From the NCBI GenBank assembly GCA_014529385.2, contig CM043970.1, forward strand, positions 64,674,996 to 64,738,995: a DNA stretch of 64,000 nt, given 5' to 3'. Position numbers and translations under genes: made by a program. Each line of letters begins with the position of its first letter. Positions within the stretch are counted from its first letter, which is position 1. The stretch is from Adiantum capillus-veneris (Eukaryota; Streptophyta; Polypodiopsida; Polypodiales; Pteridaceae). The notes below the pieces were generated by a model. The model made no database searches. It was not told the origin of the DNA and saw only the letters and a list, made by a program, of their open reading frames with translations. Positions 24,347 to 35,495 of this stretch are shown here, piece after piece.

Positions 24347-24421
24347 TTATAGCGACGCCGGGATTTTTTTTTTTGAGCGTCGCTGTGTGAGCGTCGCTAG
24401 TATGAATAGCCTCTTGTAGTG

Positions 24422-26131
24422 ATGGCTCTAACTAGCCACATTTTGCAATATTTTGCAATGATGATATCTTCTTTTATCATTTTGAAGTACACTCCTGCCA
24501 CACCCCTTCAAAATAAAGCTCAATTGTTAGTGCTTTTAAGCATTTGGTCATCTAACTCAAGCACTAAAAAATGAACAATCAATCACAACCCCAAAAGTTT
24601 GATGCTCTCTCTTGGTCATCAAAAATCTCAATGGTCCGTGCTTAAGCACCAAGCCAAAACTTTAATGATCTCTTTTGGCTATCAAACATGCTTATTTTTA
24701 GCGCTTTCCAATGATTTTCATTCAATTCAAGCACTAAAATGCATAATCAATATCAAGCCCAAAATGCACAATGTTACCGGAGCATTAAAGCATTAGCAAT
24801 GGTAGCTTTCAAAGTTCATATGCTTGCCAAAAAATAACTTTCTTTTAGTGCAAAGAGAATTTTTCAATAAAGCCAATCACTAGATCATGCATAAGCCAAA
24901 TACTCACACAATCATCACTCGCACTATCCATACCCACACCTTGCCCTTATAGTAGCAAACGTTCTCATAGCAAAGATAAAAGAAGATGATGAAATGAAGT
25001 TTCAAATCTCTCTGAAGTGATTATTCAAAACCCGAATCCCAATCATAGGCCAATGAATGCATATAAAATGAGTTTCTCATTTTCTCCATGACAAAAGAGG
25101 CGGTCATCCTAATGAGCTTCTCAATTTTTAATTTTGCACGAGAGGTAGATCGATGTTAGCATGACAACAATCAACTATTGTGTGCAATAAAAACCAAATG
25201 AAATCTCAAAATTTACTGTGAACATCCTTCTGAATGGTTATCAATGAAAATTTAAACCAATCCTTAAGCTAACATTTTGCACAGTCTAACTCGTTCTCTT
25301 CACGTCAACAGTTTTGACACATTGATAAGCTCAAGACCATTCCCTCAAATGATTGATGTATCAAGGGCGGGAGATCTTTCCTTGATAAGAGTCCATGTTT
25401 TTTATTTTTAAATAGCAAATGAGATTTGGTGAACTGAGGGAGAGACGGAGATGATTGGGATTCCAAATCGGGGTGGGTGGGAACACTCTCCAATATCAAA
25501 AATGTTATTTGAGTTCTCTAAAATTTCTGGTTTTTTATTTATTTATTTATTTTTAATTTCCTTCTGGCGACATTCTGTGGAGGCAAATCGGCCAAGCCAA
25601 CGAGGTATGCGGACTGGAGGGGACAGGTCTGCAGTGCGTGTGCGAGGACTGGTGGGTTGCTGAGCAGCTGAGAGCCTCGTCGCCTCGAGGGCATTGTGTA
25701 TTTACTTGCAAGTCGACGCGGAGTGTGGTACGATAAATCGAGTTGGCAACCCGACACGGGGCCTGTGGATGGCGCATCATGGTCGGGCTTGTGGAGCCGC
25801 TGCAAGAGAGAGAAAGAGGGAGTGAAATTGTGAATCTCGAACAGGCTTGAAAGCAGCCTGGGTGGGCCACCGGGTGTGTTCGTTCTGTACAAAATTAAAC
25901 CTTTACAATTTACATAAGGCCTCTCAGAAGAAAGCCCTCTCTTCATTTCTCGCCTGTACAAGAGAAAGCCAAAGCAGCAATGCTCACCATCAAAAAGGAA
26001 AATTTCCGCGTTGAGTCCCCCATGCCCACAGATCTTCACAGCACTCCCAACTTCTTCACCTTGTCATGTCGAGGGCTCTCATCCAGCTTGCAGTCGCTTG
26101 CGTCTTGATTGGCAAGAGCAAACTCAGGAAT

Positions 26132-26169
<38 letters not shown>

Positions 26170-28595
26170 TTAAAGCAGGGAGATGCCAAAGCTCTTCTGA
26201 TCACTGCGTATTCCCTCCAGCCAGCTGAACAACCAGGGTGCCGTTTCCCTCACTAGTGCAGACATTGCATGGGAGCATATGGCAGGTTGCGTAGGGCCTC
26301 GCGAGTGCAGAGGTTGCGCAAGCATTGATTGTATCAGTTTCTCCATGGAGGCTCTGGTAAAGGCTCAAGTGAGAAGATTAATCTCAGTAACTTTCAGGTT
26401 TGTGTGCGTGTTTGTATAGAGCCAAAGGAGAGTCTTTATGCCCCTAATCGGCAGGTCTGGGGTCGTGATGGCGGCATGTGTGGAGCTTGTTGAGGGGAAC
26501 ATGGTTGGTTGATCTTCTGTAGTCTGCATTGTACTGCAGGCAGTGCAGGTGAATCAGACAAGGCAATTCATTGCAGGCAAGGTTAGTCAATAAAGGCCAG
26601 GCCGGAGCGGGGAATGGGGCCAGCGGCCAGCCTGTGCTGCATTGAGGTGTTCGCGCGTGAGATGTGCCGACTGCAGGGTTTGCAGCGAGTAATGAGGCAA
26701 GCGGCTGCAGTCAAGGCAAAAAGCCAAGCAATAGCAATGAGGTCGATTTGGCATTTTTAGTATGGCAAAAATGTTTGCAGGCTTGGACTGCACTGAGTTG
26801 CGGCGGCTGCGAGTCAAGCGCGCAAGGGAAAGGGGGGTGGATCGTGTGAAGGTAGGATGACGATTTTATAGGTCCACCAAAAGTGAAGTTTTATGCATGC
26901 TCTCGACAAGGAAAGCATTTCGTGTGTGTGTGTGTGTGTGTAAGAATGTGTTCATAAGAACAATAAGAGGGCAATTCCGGTCAAGAAGCTTGCAAAATAG
27001 ACGGCTAAGATTGCTTGCCTTGCGACCCGTGGCTATGATAAGAAAGGTATAAATCTCCTTTAGGGGACGTCCCCGATCGTGCTTTTGAGTGTGTGGAGCT
27101 CGTACTCCAAATATAGCTCTCCTCATGAAATTCAAATGGGAATACCATCTTTCAATAGACAAAAGTAGCGCTCTTGAATTTTGGTAAAATTTTCCTCTTG
27201 ACCTCCTTTATTGATTAAAGGTATACCCCTCGAGTACGATGCAAACTAGCACTAAAATTTGAATGTTGCAAATTGACACTATTTTAATGTCCTTCTAGTC
27301 AGATTCATATGAGCAAAGTAACGAGGACACACATTCCCAAATTAAATTATCATAATGTAAGCAAAGGTGCTTACTGATCAAGCATTGCATACACAAAATG
27401 TAAAGCATAAATTCGACGTCCCAAATGCAATTCCATAGACCATCATCACAAATTTTAATTGCTCATATCTCTAAGCCTTTAATCATCCAAACCAAATTGG
27501 GATTTTCATTGCATCGCTACATACTTTGATAATGGCACTTGCAAATGCACAATAATTGAATCATTCCTCTCAATTGATTTGATGACACACACACAAATGT
27601 TTAGGTCTATTCAATCATTATGATTAGATGATCAACACCAATCATTCATTTCAATTTGGATAGATAATGCCATTACAAAGGCATACACACCCAAATTTAA
27701 GCCAAAATTTTATGTAAAAATTACATCAATTCCACATTGCAATGCTCAAATTGCAAACTCAATCAAGCATAAGTGAATGCATGATGCTCAATTTTTAAAA
27801 AATTAGCACTATTTTTACCTAATCAAGCAATGCACACACTAAAAAGTTAAGCACAAAAATTCATAGTTGGCTCAATTGACAATGCATTTAGGCTTACACT
27901 TAATGATTGCACACACTTTTTATGAACATTTTACAATCAAAAATCATTTTGATGCTCCAATTGACCATCAATTATTGAAAATCAAGTGGTCTTGGATAGA
28001 CACACACACACTAAATCTTTGCCCAAAATTTTGGCAAATAATTAGCACATTGAATCACATTAATCAATCAAGAATTGACATAAGCAACTTACATCGTAAT
28101 TACACTCCAACCTATTCCTTTGCTCCACGCGAAAACGCATCATTGCACACACAAGTGTGTGCACCATCAAATCGGCTCCAAAATTGTTCATTTGTAGGTT
28201 AAAATTCAAACACTCAGATCATCAAATTAAGCATAAATTAGCACAATTAACTTGATTAGAGTGATGATTCCACCTCTAAAAAAGGGATTTAACATTCATT
28301 ACACTTCAATGTTAGTGGTTAGGTTAGCAAAGCTAATCAACAATTAGTAAAAATTAGCATGAAATTAGTACAATTAGAATGGAACTGAAGCAAAATTAGT
28401 AAGGGTTAGCATGAATTAGTGAAATTGGGGATGGAATTGGGGATTTGGGGTATTCATAACTGAGCGTTAGCATCAATTACTTTCACAACATCATCAAATC
28501 ACACCAAAATTGAGTTACACACACTTAAAAACCGAGAATTAGTAATGAAATTAATCTATTCTACACATCCTAAACTCACTAGCCTAGGTTATCAA
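24422..28595 (-). other. Internal/leader region of element AB, non-coding
   Basis: No convincing gene was found. Three compositional parts are visible: an AT-rich part with recurring 'caatt/agcac' words (24440-25440), a GC-richer part (25440-27100) with a (GA)n run at 26129-26167 and (TG)n near 26921, and a long AT-rich leader (27180-28595) with many AATTAGTGAAATTAG words. The last part resembles 30100-30840, also just inside a primer site, so it is probably a family leader. Confidence 0.5.
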
Positions 28596-28613
28596 TCCCC
28601 GACAACGGCGCCA
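28596..28613 (-). promoter_or_regulatory. Primer-binding site of element AB (tRNA-Asp type)
   Basis: Minus-strand sequence TGGCGCCGTTGTCGGGGA differs at one base from the well-known plant gypsy primer site complementary to tRNA-Asp. It directly adjoins the LTR end at 28616, proving that the LTR on its right is the 5' LTR of a minus-strand element. Confidence 0.8.
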
Positions 28614-28615
28614 AA

Positions 28616-29567
28616 CGTTGGGAGGTGTTGTAGCACGACCTAATCGCAACCCACACAAAATTATCAAATCTGTGGATCGGCAACCCGGCTAGGGCATGGA
28701 AGCACGAGCATCGAATGAATAGAAATAGAGGATTCAAGAGATCACCTCTCCAATGCAAGTAGAGATTATCCATGGCACAACTAACTCTAAACCTACTCTA
28801 ATCACTAATCAAACAACTCCTACACACATCAAGCCCACCAAAGTCCGACTTACCATAGATTAAAAACCCCAAGCACACTAATGATAAGCACACACTAATT
28901 ACCACATATCAATCACGGCACTTCATCAATAGCTACACACACGAAGTGAATGGCGCTAGAGCTTCATAAAACCTATCTACATACAAGCAAACAATAGGGC
29001 ACACAAACTAATTATAAGATTAAGACCCAACTTAATCAACCTAATTAATGATGCTAAATATCACAAATCAAATGCTTATAAAATAGCAGTGGTTACTAGT
29101 AAGAAGTACATACATCTCTCAAATTTAGAATAATGAAAGTGTAATACTACTTCATGACAAGATGAAATGTAGAGAAGAAGTAGATTAATGAGAAAATAAG
29201 GGTTAGATTAATCAAGAAGCACTTACACTAATTACAATGGTTAGCACTAGCCTCTCAAGCATAAACATTAAGCTCAAGGATAGGCCATAGAGTTAACACT
29301 CAAGAGAGAGGGAGCTCTTAAAAGTGGATCTTCAAGAGTGGATACTCAAGAATGAAGCCTCCTTGCATAAAGGCTTCCTTTTAAGGGCTTTCACCACAAT
29401 CCCTTCTACTATGGGTTTACGCTTGATCCCTCAAACTACCATATACAACTTTGGAACTCCAAGTGAGCCCAAGACTTATACAAAGTGTGCTGGAAATATT
29501 ATGCACAACCATAGATATCTCCCACTTGATGCATATTCAGTGTACCCTGTGTTAGCCGCTGCTAACA
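28616..29567 (-). repeat. Right (5') LTR of element AB
   Basis: This uninterrupted 952-bp copy runs from (C)GTTGGGAGG to GCTAACA on plus, i.e. TGTTAGCAGCGG... on minus. It is the reference for detecting the insertion in the left LTR. Its primer site is at 28596-28613, and the 5-mer AATGC lies outside its right end. Confidence 0.78.
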
Positions 29568-29572
29568 AATGC

Positions 29573-30000
29573 TATCCATTTCTTCTTGAACTTATTTTGG
29601 AATGTGAACTCAAGGTAGCTCTCATACTTCATCACTATATCACCTTTCCCTCTCAACTTCTTCAGCAGAAACTGGTTGAACTTTGTTATCCTCTTCTCTC
29701 TCTGTTTCACATAAAAATATGTCGTAGCTTCCTTGTCCATATCTAAAGCTTTAAGGAAAGTAATTCTATCCTACAAGACATCCAGCTGAGTTCTATCAAC
29801 CTGGTCAATGGCCACCACTATGTGCTTCATGTCACTTGTTGATTTGGGTAGTGGACCAATAGCATCCAAACCCCACTTTCCAAATGCATTTTGAGCTATA
29901 ATAGCCCCTTATGATTTTGGCACCAATCATCATTGCCCAATGGTTTGACATTCATGGTATGTTTTGCACTAATAGAGCCCATCTCGTACTATAGATGTCC
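29573..30000 (-). pseudogene. Outer gypsy remnant, integrase core pieces
   Basis: The minus strand around 29930-29790 reads FGKWGLDAIGPLPKS then DMKHIVVAIDQ, which is a gypsy integrase core start with the first catalytic Asp. After a stop it continues with the post-core helix at 29740-29580 (YFYVKQREKRITKFNQFLLK and LRGKGD). The region between, including the second Asp and Glu, is deleted. The C-terminus resumes at 11884 on the far side of element AB. Confidence 0.6.
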
Positions 30001-30840
30001 ACCAAAAACCAACTCTAAGAATGCAAAAAAATAGTTCATCTTTAATTTGATGCTCAGTGTCTTCATGAAACTACTCCAAAACCATACCAATTTTCTTAAG
30101 GGTAAATCTTGTCGAAATTTCAATGTGATTTCACAAATCTCTAGTTGGGCATGAGCACAACACAAATCAATCATCACAATTGAAAAATTATTAAGCACAC
30201 ATTGATTTTTAGGTGCACAATAAAGGGCAAAATAGTGCACACATACCTAAAATTAGGCATACACACACTCAATTAGAATGCGCACACACTTGATTTTAGT
30301 GCGCACACACTTGCAATTGACCATTCAAGCATGCAATTAACTCAATTCGGCACCCAATTAGGAATTTACAATCACCAATTAGAAATTGAACTTGTCAAAT
30401 TTATACACCACCAAATTTTAAAAATTTTGGCATTACAACAGCATGAAAACGAACAATCCAAAAATTTTCAATCCAACATTGCATTGCATCATGGTGGAGT
30501 CTCTACACAATTCTACACATGTTTAGATTCTAGGGAGGTTGAGAATACCACCTTGATTACCTTTCCATTGAAAATCGATTGACGGTTGAAAGCTCCAATT
30601 GGTAGAAACAAATTAGTATGTAGGTTAGAGAAATTAGTGAAATTAGCAAGGGGTTAGTGTGAAATTAGAGTGTGTAAACACACAATTGGCGAGATTCGGT
30701 GATAAATTAGGAAATTATGAACACAATGCTTCATGCACACACATCCAAAATCCACAAAACCATAAACACACAAGTGAAATTAGTAGTGAAATTAGTGAGG
30801 AAACACATTCGATTATGCCATAATTGCACTAGCGTAGGCC
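30001..30840 (-). other. AT-rich leader-like region
   Basis: No coding domains. It is rich in words such as CACACACTTGATTTTAG and AATTAGTGAAATTAGC and resembles 27180-28595. It lies immediately inside a degenerate primer site (30841-30862), so it is read as the 5' leader of a minus-strand element whose gag-pol has mostly been lost. Confidence 0.45.
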
Positions 30841-30862
30841 ATCGTTCCTAGCAGGGGTGCCA
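30841..30862 (-). promoter_or_regulatory. Degenerate primer-binding site
   Basis: Minus-strand TGGCACCCCTGCTAGGAACG occupies the same position relative to the LTR end as the tRNA-Asp-type site of element AB but has several differences. Confidence 0.5.
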
Positions 30863-30864
30863 AA

Positions 30865-33380
30865 TGTTGGGGGTCTCCATCGTTGCATAGCTCCAATGAC
30901 CAACAAAATTATCAATCCAGAGGGATGAGCTACCCGGCTAGGGCATGGAAACACTCACACGATTAGTGAGCTAATCATGGCAACATGAATGGTTGACTCT
31001 ACGAGGTGAGCTTCCCGGCCTATGGAGGAGCTAAGCCACAATGATGGACAATCTCCACATCCACTTCTCTTCACCTCTAATCAACCCAATCACACACACT
31101 AACAATTGGAAGACGCACATGAAACTAATCCTATCATGCAACACACTAATTGCAAGCACGCACTGTAACATTTAATGGCCTAGTAACTTGTGTGTAGCGG
31201 AAAATAGCATGAACATAGTCAGCATTTCATTAGAATAGATTCCTAATGAGATTAACAAGAGTGCTTGGATGGAGAGAGCAACAAAAAGCATAACACCTAG
31301 TTAGATAGCAAGAACAATACTTCAAAAGAGAGAGAAATTAAGCAATTGACAACAGTTGAGGACCGGATTTGTATGGAGCCGATCCCCCCTCCAAAAGGCT
31401 TTGTATTATGTTTTCTCACATCAAGAGAGAAATTTTACAATACAATTTCTTGTGGTCCTTCAATACTAGCTAGTGCAATGAAGATGGAAACTTCATGCAC
31501 TACACAAAACACTTATCAAACACAACATCAATTCCCTCACGGTCTCAGACCCAAGACCTCACACACCTTCGAAGATGGTGAGAGCTAGCGGGGTATGAGA
31601 GTAGATTGAGAGGAAGAAGGAGTATTCTTACGAGAAAGATGTACATCTCCTCACATAATCACTCATATTAGCATAGATTAGCTTAGTAATTAGCATGGTA
31701 GAGGAGATGAGCATGCATTGAAGCTTGGCTTTGGTTGGATTTGCATCACAAAGCCAAGAGTTGTTGGTGTAGGCCTTCCTTCTCACAAGCTTGGAGTAGG
31801 TGATAAGCTTTCCATTAAAGCTTGAGAAGGAGAGAGAGTCTTCTTTACTTCACACATGAGATTTTGTGAGTGTGTGTGTGATAATGTCTTGAAAAAATCA
31901 GCCCCCTCTCTCTCTTGGTCGACCCCTCTTGCTATTTGCTCTTGCTAGCATCCTATTGGACCTCCTCAGGCTTAGCCAATGGTAATTAAGCAGCATAAGT
32001 GATAGCATTCTAACATGTGTCCCCCTTTCCCCTTTTGTGAGAGCTTTAGGTAATTATGTAATTCAACTAAACTCTCATTGGACCCCTTTGCCTCCTGGCC
32101 AATAGGAATCAGGCAAGCCATTGGGCTGTTGAATGCTCATTGGTCCCCTTGGGAGACTATCCAATAGTCTTCTAGAGAGCTTAATTCTTATTGGTTCTTT
32201 TATTAAGTGTTTTTAATTAATTAAACTAGATTTATTGTAGCCTAATTCTCATTGGTCCACCTCCAAGGCCATCCAATAGGAATTGGGTACACCTTGTGGG
32301 CATCTAGGTTTGGGAGCTGACATGTGTCCCTCATTCCCTTTGTGTAAAGGGAGCTTGTGTGTGTGTGTGTGTGAGTTTCTCTCTCATCCCCTACTTGCAA
32401 GGCTCGTCCACTCCTATCTAGGGGTTGACAAAGACTTTTTGGGACACACTAAGCATCCAATTTTCCTAGTGTTTGGCCTTTGGACACAACCTTTGAATTT
32501 TGGAACCTTAGCATTTTGGAAGTCTTAATGGGCTGAACCTTAGGGTCTTTTAATCCCATTGTTGCACATTGCTCTTTGCAGATGGACCCCCCTTTGGATC
32601 CCTATTTTCCTCCTTTGGATCCCTATTGTGGCCCGGTCTGTTAGCTTAACCAATATTCTAGCTTTTTCTCCCCTGGCACTTCCCCATATTAAATGATCAA
32701 TTTAACATGAGAAAATCATTTAGTAGAATTAGATATTGATTATTATGACATGCACACATAGATCTATCGAGCACCACACTCCAATTAAACCTACATGTAC
32801 ACACAAGCAAGAGAGGGAAATCACACAAGATTAGAGAGGGATTAACCACTAAAATTGGTTACGGCCTAGCTAATCTAAGCATCATGGGCAATCATATGAA
32901 GCATGAGAGAGGCATAGTGAAAGAGAATTAGGCATTGATTAGTGTTAACCAAGTCACATGAGCAAGGAGAAGCTCAAGGACTCCATAGCCACACACTCAA
33001 GAGCTTTCACCAAAGAGTGCTCTCAACAAATGAGCCTGAAAACCCTAATTTCTTTTACACACTGTCTTATATACCTAGGGTAAAAATATGCAAGGTTGGG
33101 GCATCCAAGGCCTTTAGGGCTCCACCACTTACTAAATCTGCTACCTAGGAACACTAACTGACCTGTTCTTTACAGCTTGGAACTCCCATTGAGTCCATAA
33201 CACATTAAAATATTACAATGGCTTGAAATAAATTGAAAATTTACAGTACATGACCATTTTGGAAAATGTAGAAAATTTGTAACTCCAATTTTCACTACTC
33301 CTTTTTATTCATCCTTGATGTGCATCCGTACGTCTTTGGTCTTTAGCAGCTTTTGTTAACTGACATTGACTCAGTTAACA
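30865..33380 (-). mobile_element. LTR D, interrupted by a solo LTR
   Basis: The LTR begins (plus) TGTTGGGGGTCTCC at 30865 and ends CAGTTAACA at 33380. It resembles the AB LTRs in layout, including CCCGGCTAGGGCATGGA. It is broken by a foreign solo LTR at 31164-32750. It has a primer site on its left (30841-30862) and a polypurine tract on its right (33381-33392), so it acts as 5' LTR for the left interior and 3' LTR for the right interior. Confidence 0.65.
31164..32750 (-). mobile_element. Solo LTR, family L (copy 1)
   Basis: A 1,587-bp segment with ends TGTAACATT...TATTATGACA on plus matches 50571-52164 in opposite orientation over its length. No internal retrotransposon sequence adjoins it. 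Flanking 5-mers CGCAC and TGCAC match at four of five bases, consistent with an old target duplication. Confidence 0.85.
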
Positions 33381-33838
33381 TTCCCCCCTTCCGATTTTAG
33401 TACCCGTCCTTGGGCACTGTTGAAAAGTGTCCGTGGAGGCAAGGGAAGGTTTTGATTGGTTGTTGATTGGTTTTCATTTTGTCCTGAGTTCATTGATGAG
33501 GTTCAATCTGCTGGAGCATCTTCATTGGTTCGAATATGACTGATGTGAGAGATGATGTTGCATTTGTCCGTTGTAACAGCATAATGATGAGGCTTTTGTT
33601 TATTTATAAAAATTATGTACAAGGGAAGTAGAATGATGAGTTTCTAAATTAGGGTCTAGTACCTAGGTAACCAAAGGGAAAAAACCTAGTGGGAAAAAGT
33701 TCCTTTGGGATACGCGTATTATTGGAGTACTAATTAGCATGGGAAATATTAATAAAGTAAAGGGATTATTTGCTTATAGATATAGAAAAAGACATGTGAT
33801 ATCCGTGGAAGGTTACTGGGCTGACGCCAATTTGCCAG

Positions 33839-34262
33839 GGTCAACACCAAGCAATGGGGAGCATTGAGCAGTCACCAAGCTTCCTATTTCCTTCGTGTTG
33901 ACTCCATTGTTGCATGTAATGGTTTTAACCCCAAGGTCAACACCAAGCAATGGGGAGCGTTGGGCAGTCCCGAAGATTCCTATTCGCCTTGTATTGACTC
34001 AACTTCATTTTTGTAATCACGTCACCATGGTCTTCATCATTGTTTATACCAAGGTCAACACCAAGCGATGGAGAGTATTGGGCAGTCTGAAGCTTCCTAT
34101 TCGCCCCGTATTGACTTCAGTGTATGACATGTCTTTCTGTTGTCGGCTATCATGTCCCAAGGTCTTTGTTGTTGCTTGTAGTGGCTTTAACATCAAGGTC
34201 AACACCAAGCGATAGGGAGCATTGGGCAGTCACCAAGCTTCCTATTCACTTAGTATTGACTC
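33839..34262. repeat. Four hairpin-forming ~66-bp repeats
   Basis: Units at 33839-33905, 33935-34000, 34053-34117 and 34197-34262 each run from GGTCAACACCAAGC through GGGCAGTC to GTATTGACT. Within each, the first ~24 bases and the last ~25 are imperfect reverse complements (GGTCAACAC against GTATTGACT; GGGGAGC against GCTTCCTAT). Spacing grows from 96 to 118 to 144 bp. Confidence 0.85.
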
Positions 34263-34277
34263 CACTGCATGACTTGT

Positions 34278-34439
34278 CAATTAGCATAACATTGGTTTTC
34301 CTGTTGTAGTCCACTCAAGGTGCATAGGTGGTAGCAAAAAGAGTGTCTAATTCATATGCAATTAGCATAACATTGGTTTGCCTGTTGTAGTCCACTCAAG
34401 GTGCATAGGTGGTAGCAAAAAGAGTGTCTAATTTATATG
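34278..34439. repeat. 81-bp tandem duplication
   Basis: Two adjacent copies (34278-34358 and 34359-34439), each starting CAATTAGCATAACATTGG, differ at only about three bases, so the duplication is recent relative to the surrounding decay. Confidence 0.93.
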
Positions 34440-35154
34440 TCCAATGATGGGACATCCTATTTATGCATACACAAAAATGCATGGGAAACATTATGTTGTG
34501 CAAGAAATATTTTGAGGGGGTTCTTCAGAAAGATGGTCTAGCTATAAAAGCATATGACATGGCTTTGCAAGCTGGTACCCCTTTAAGAATGGTTTTTGGT
34601 GACGAGGATGTGTGCTCTCATCTTACTGTGCATTATGCATGAGTATTGGACTCTACGACACTCCACCAATTGTAAATTAATAGACTTTGACTCTTATGCT
34701 CATCTCATCCAGCAGGAGAAACAGACTTAGATATGCTCAACTCTTCTAGCTTGAGCGTAAGCCTAATAACTACGACTCTTAGCACAAAGTTTAATAAGAC
34801 ATGAAGCTTTGGGACTAATGTTTTGATCATTTTATGGCTCAGCAGCCCCGACTCTGACTATGCCAAAGAGTGTTTTTTGCACCGTGGCGACTTGACTTTT
34901 TACATTCTTGAGCTTACTAGAAACATTTCTTTAGGTAAAAGTAAGCTTGAATCCTCAAAAAGAGGATTAGTGAAGGACCTTAGTGAAGGACCAAGTTGGC
35001 ATAAAGTTTTCTTTTTCTATACCTGTTTTATCTTGTTTGAATCTGGAATCACGTTGGCTGGGTTGTCCTTCTTTGACTGTGAAGACTCCATTATATGTTT
35101 GATTCTCCAATTAGGCCTGTTGTAAGGAGTCTTTGATGTTGTTGTAGGCTTCCG

Positions 35155-35495
35155 TTCACCTGTCGGCATTTGGCAGGGAGTAGGAAGCGCGAGAAGGAGA
35201 GAAGTGAGCGTCGTTAGCTCATGCTGTGTATTTCTTATTCAAAAACTTATAAAAAACTTACAAAAATTGGTTGTTATACCTTAGCCAAGGTTTTTGGGTG
35301 GTGAAAAGTAATAATCTGGAGTTCTTAAGCTGGGAATTGACTGGCTGATACAACCTGGAAGCTTGTAGCCCCGGCTCATTAATTACAAGGTTTACCAAGA
35401 AAATAGGAGTTACAATATTTCCGATTTATCAAAATAATAATTGTTTTACAAGGAGAACTCCAAAAAATGGTGTCCGCGTTAGCTTGCTGCTAACA
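35155..35495 (-). mobile_element. LTR E, minus copy of the element Z LTR
   Basis: The reverse complement matches 57594 onward: TGTTAGCA.C.AAGCTAACGCG, GGACACCATT, the GAGCCGGGGCTACAAGCTTCC block, and GGAGAGAAGTGAGCG near the far end. It starts at 35495 and directly abuts a truncated AB-type LTR without polypurine tract or primer site, so it is a fragment or a solo LTR joined by recombination. Confidence 0.75.

Larger units (their letters stand above)
22695..24421 (-). mobile_element. 5' end of a CACTA element, with terminus at 24421
   Basis: The plus-strand sequence ends TCTTGTAGTG at 24412-24421; its complement is CACTACAAGA, the diagnostic CACTA terminus. Subterminal GAGCGTCGC/GCGTCGCTA motifs are repeated on both strands at 24291-24400. 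The segment also has (CT)n at 22759-22814 and 23966-24010, and TG/GA runs at 24125-24187. The opposite terminus was not found. Confidence 0.7.
11885..29567 (-). mobile_element. Large nested LTR retroelement (element AB)
   Basis: The two LTRs (11885-15521 with an insertion, and 28616-29567) are close copies in minus orientation. The right LTR is followed on its inner side by a primer site. The left LTR is preceded on its inner side by a polypurine tract. Outside, AATAC (11880-11884) and AATGC (29568-29572) resemble a 5-bp target duplication, and the flanks are two halves of one gypsy integrase. The 13-kb interior holds no gag-pol that clearly belongs to it, but contains a chromovirus and a CACTA terminus. 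It is therefore probably a large non-autonomous element enlarged by later insertions. Confidence 0.65.
33381..35154 (-). other. Internal region of a minus-strand LTR element, non-coding
   Basis: It opens with a minus-strand polypurine tract (TTCCCCCCTTCC on plus). It shares a CCAAAGG...CCTTTGG block (33671-33708) with 16869-16906 in element AB, so it is related interior sequence. It contains four hairpin repeats (33839-34262) and an 81-bp tandem duplication (34278-34439). A 100-codon frame at 34823-35125 (plus) has no recognised motif and is not called a gene. Confidence 0.55.

Noticed and set aside
1-24421. One giant CACTA element from the left-edge genes to the terminus at 24421
   Set aside because: It would overlap element AB (11885-29567) without nesting, which simple insertion cannot produce; two separate CACTA remnants are more likely.
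25539-26039. 166-codon minus-strand frame
   Set aside because: No recognisable domain, odd composition, and an overlapping 105-codon frame on the same strand; no support as a gene.
15522-28595. The chromovirus as the gag-pol of element AB
   Set aside because: The chromovirus has its own polypurine tract and LTR start at 17974-17982, and a CACTA terminus lies between it and the AB primer site.
34823-35125. 100-codon plus-strand frame
   Set aside because: No motif, opposite in strand to the surrounding element, and close to chance length for this composition.
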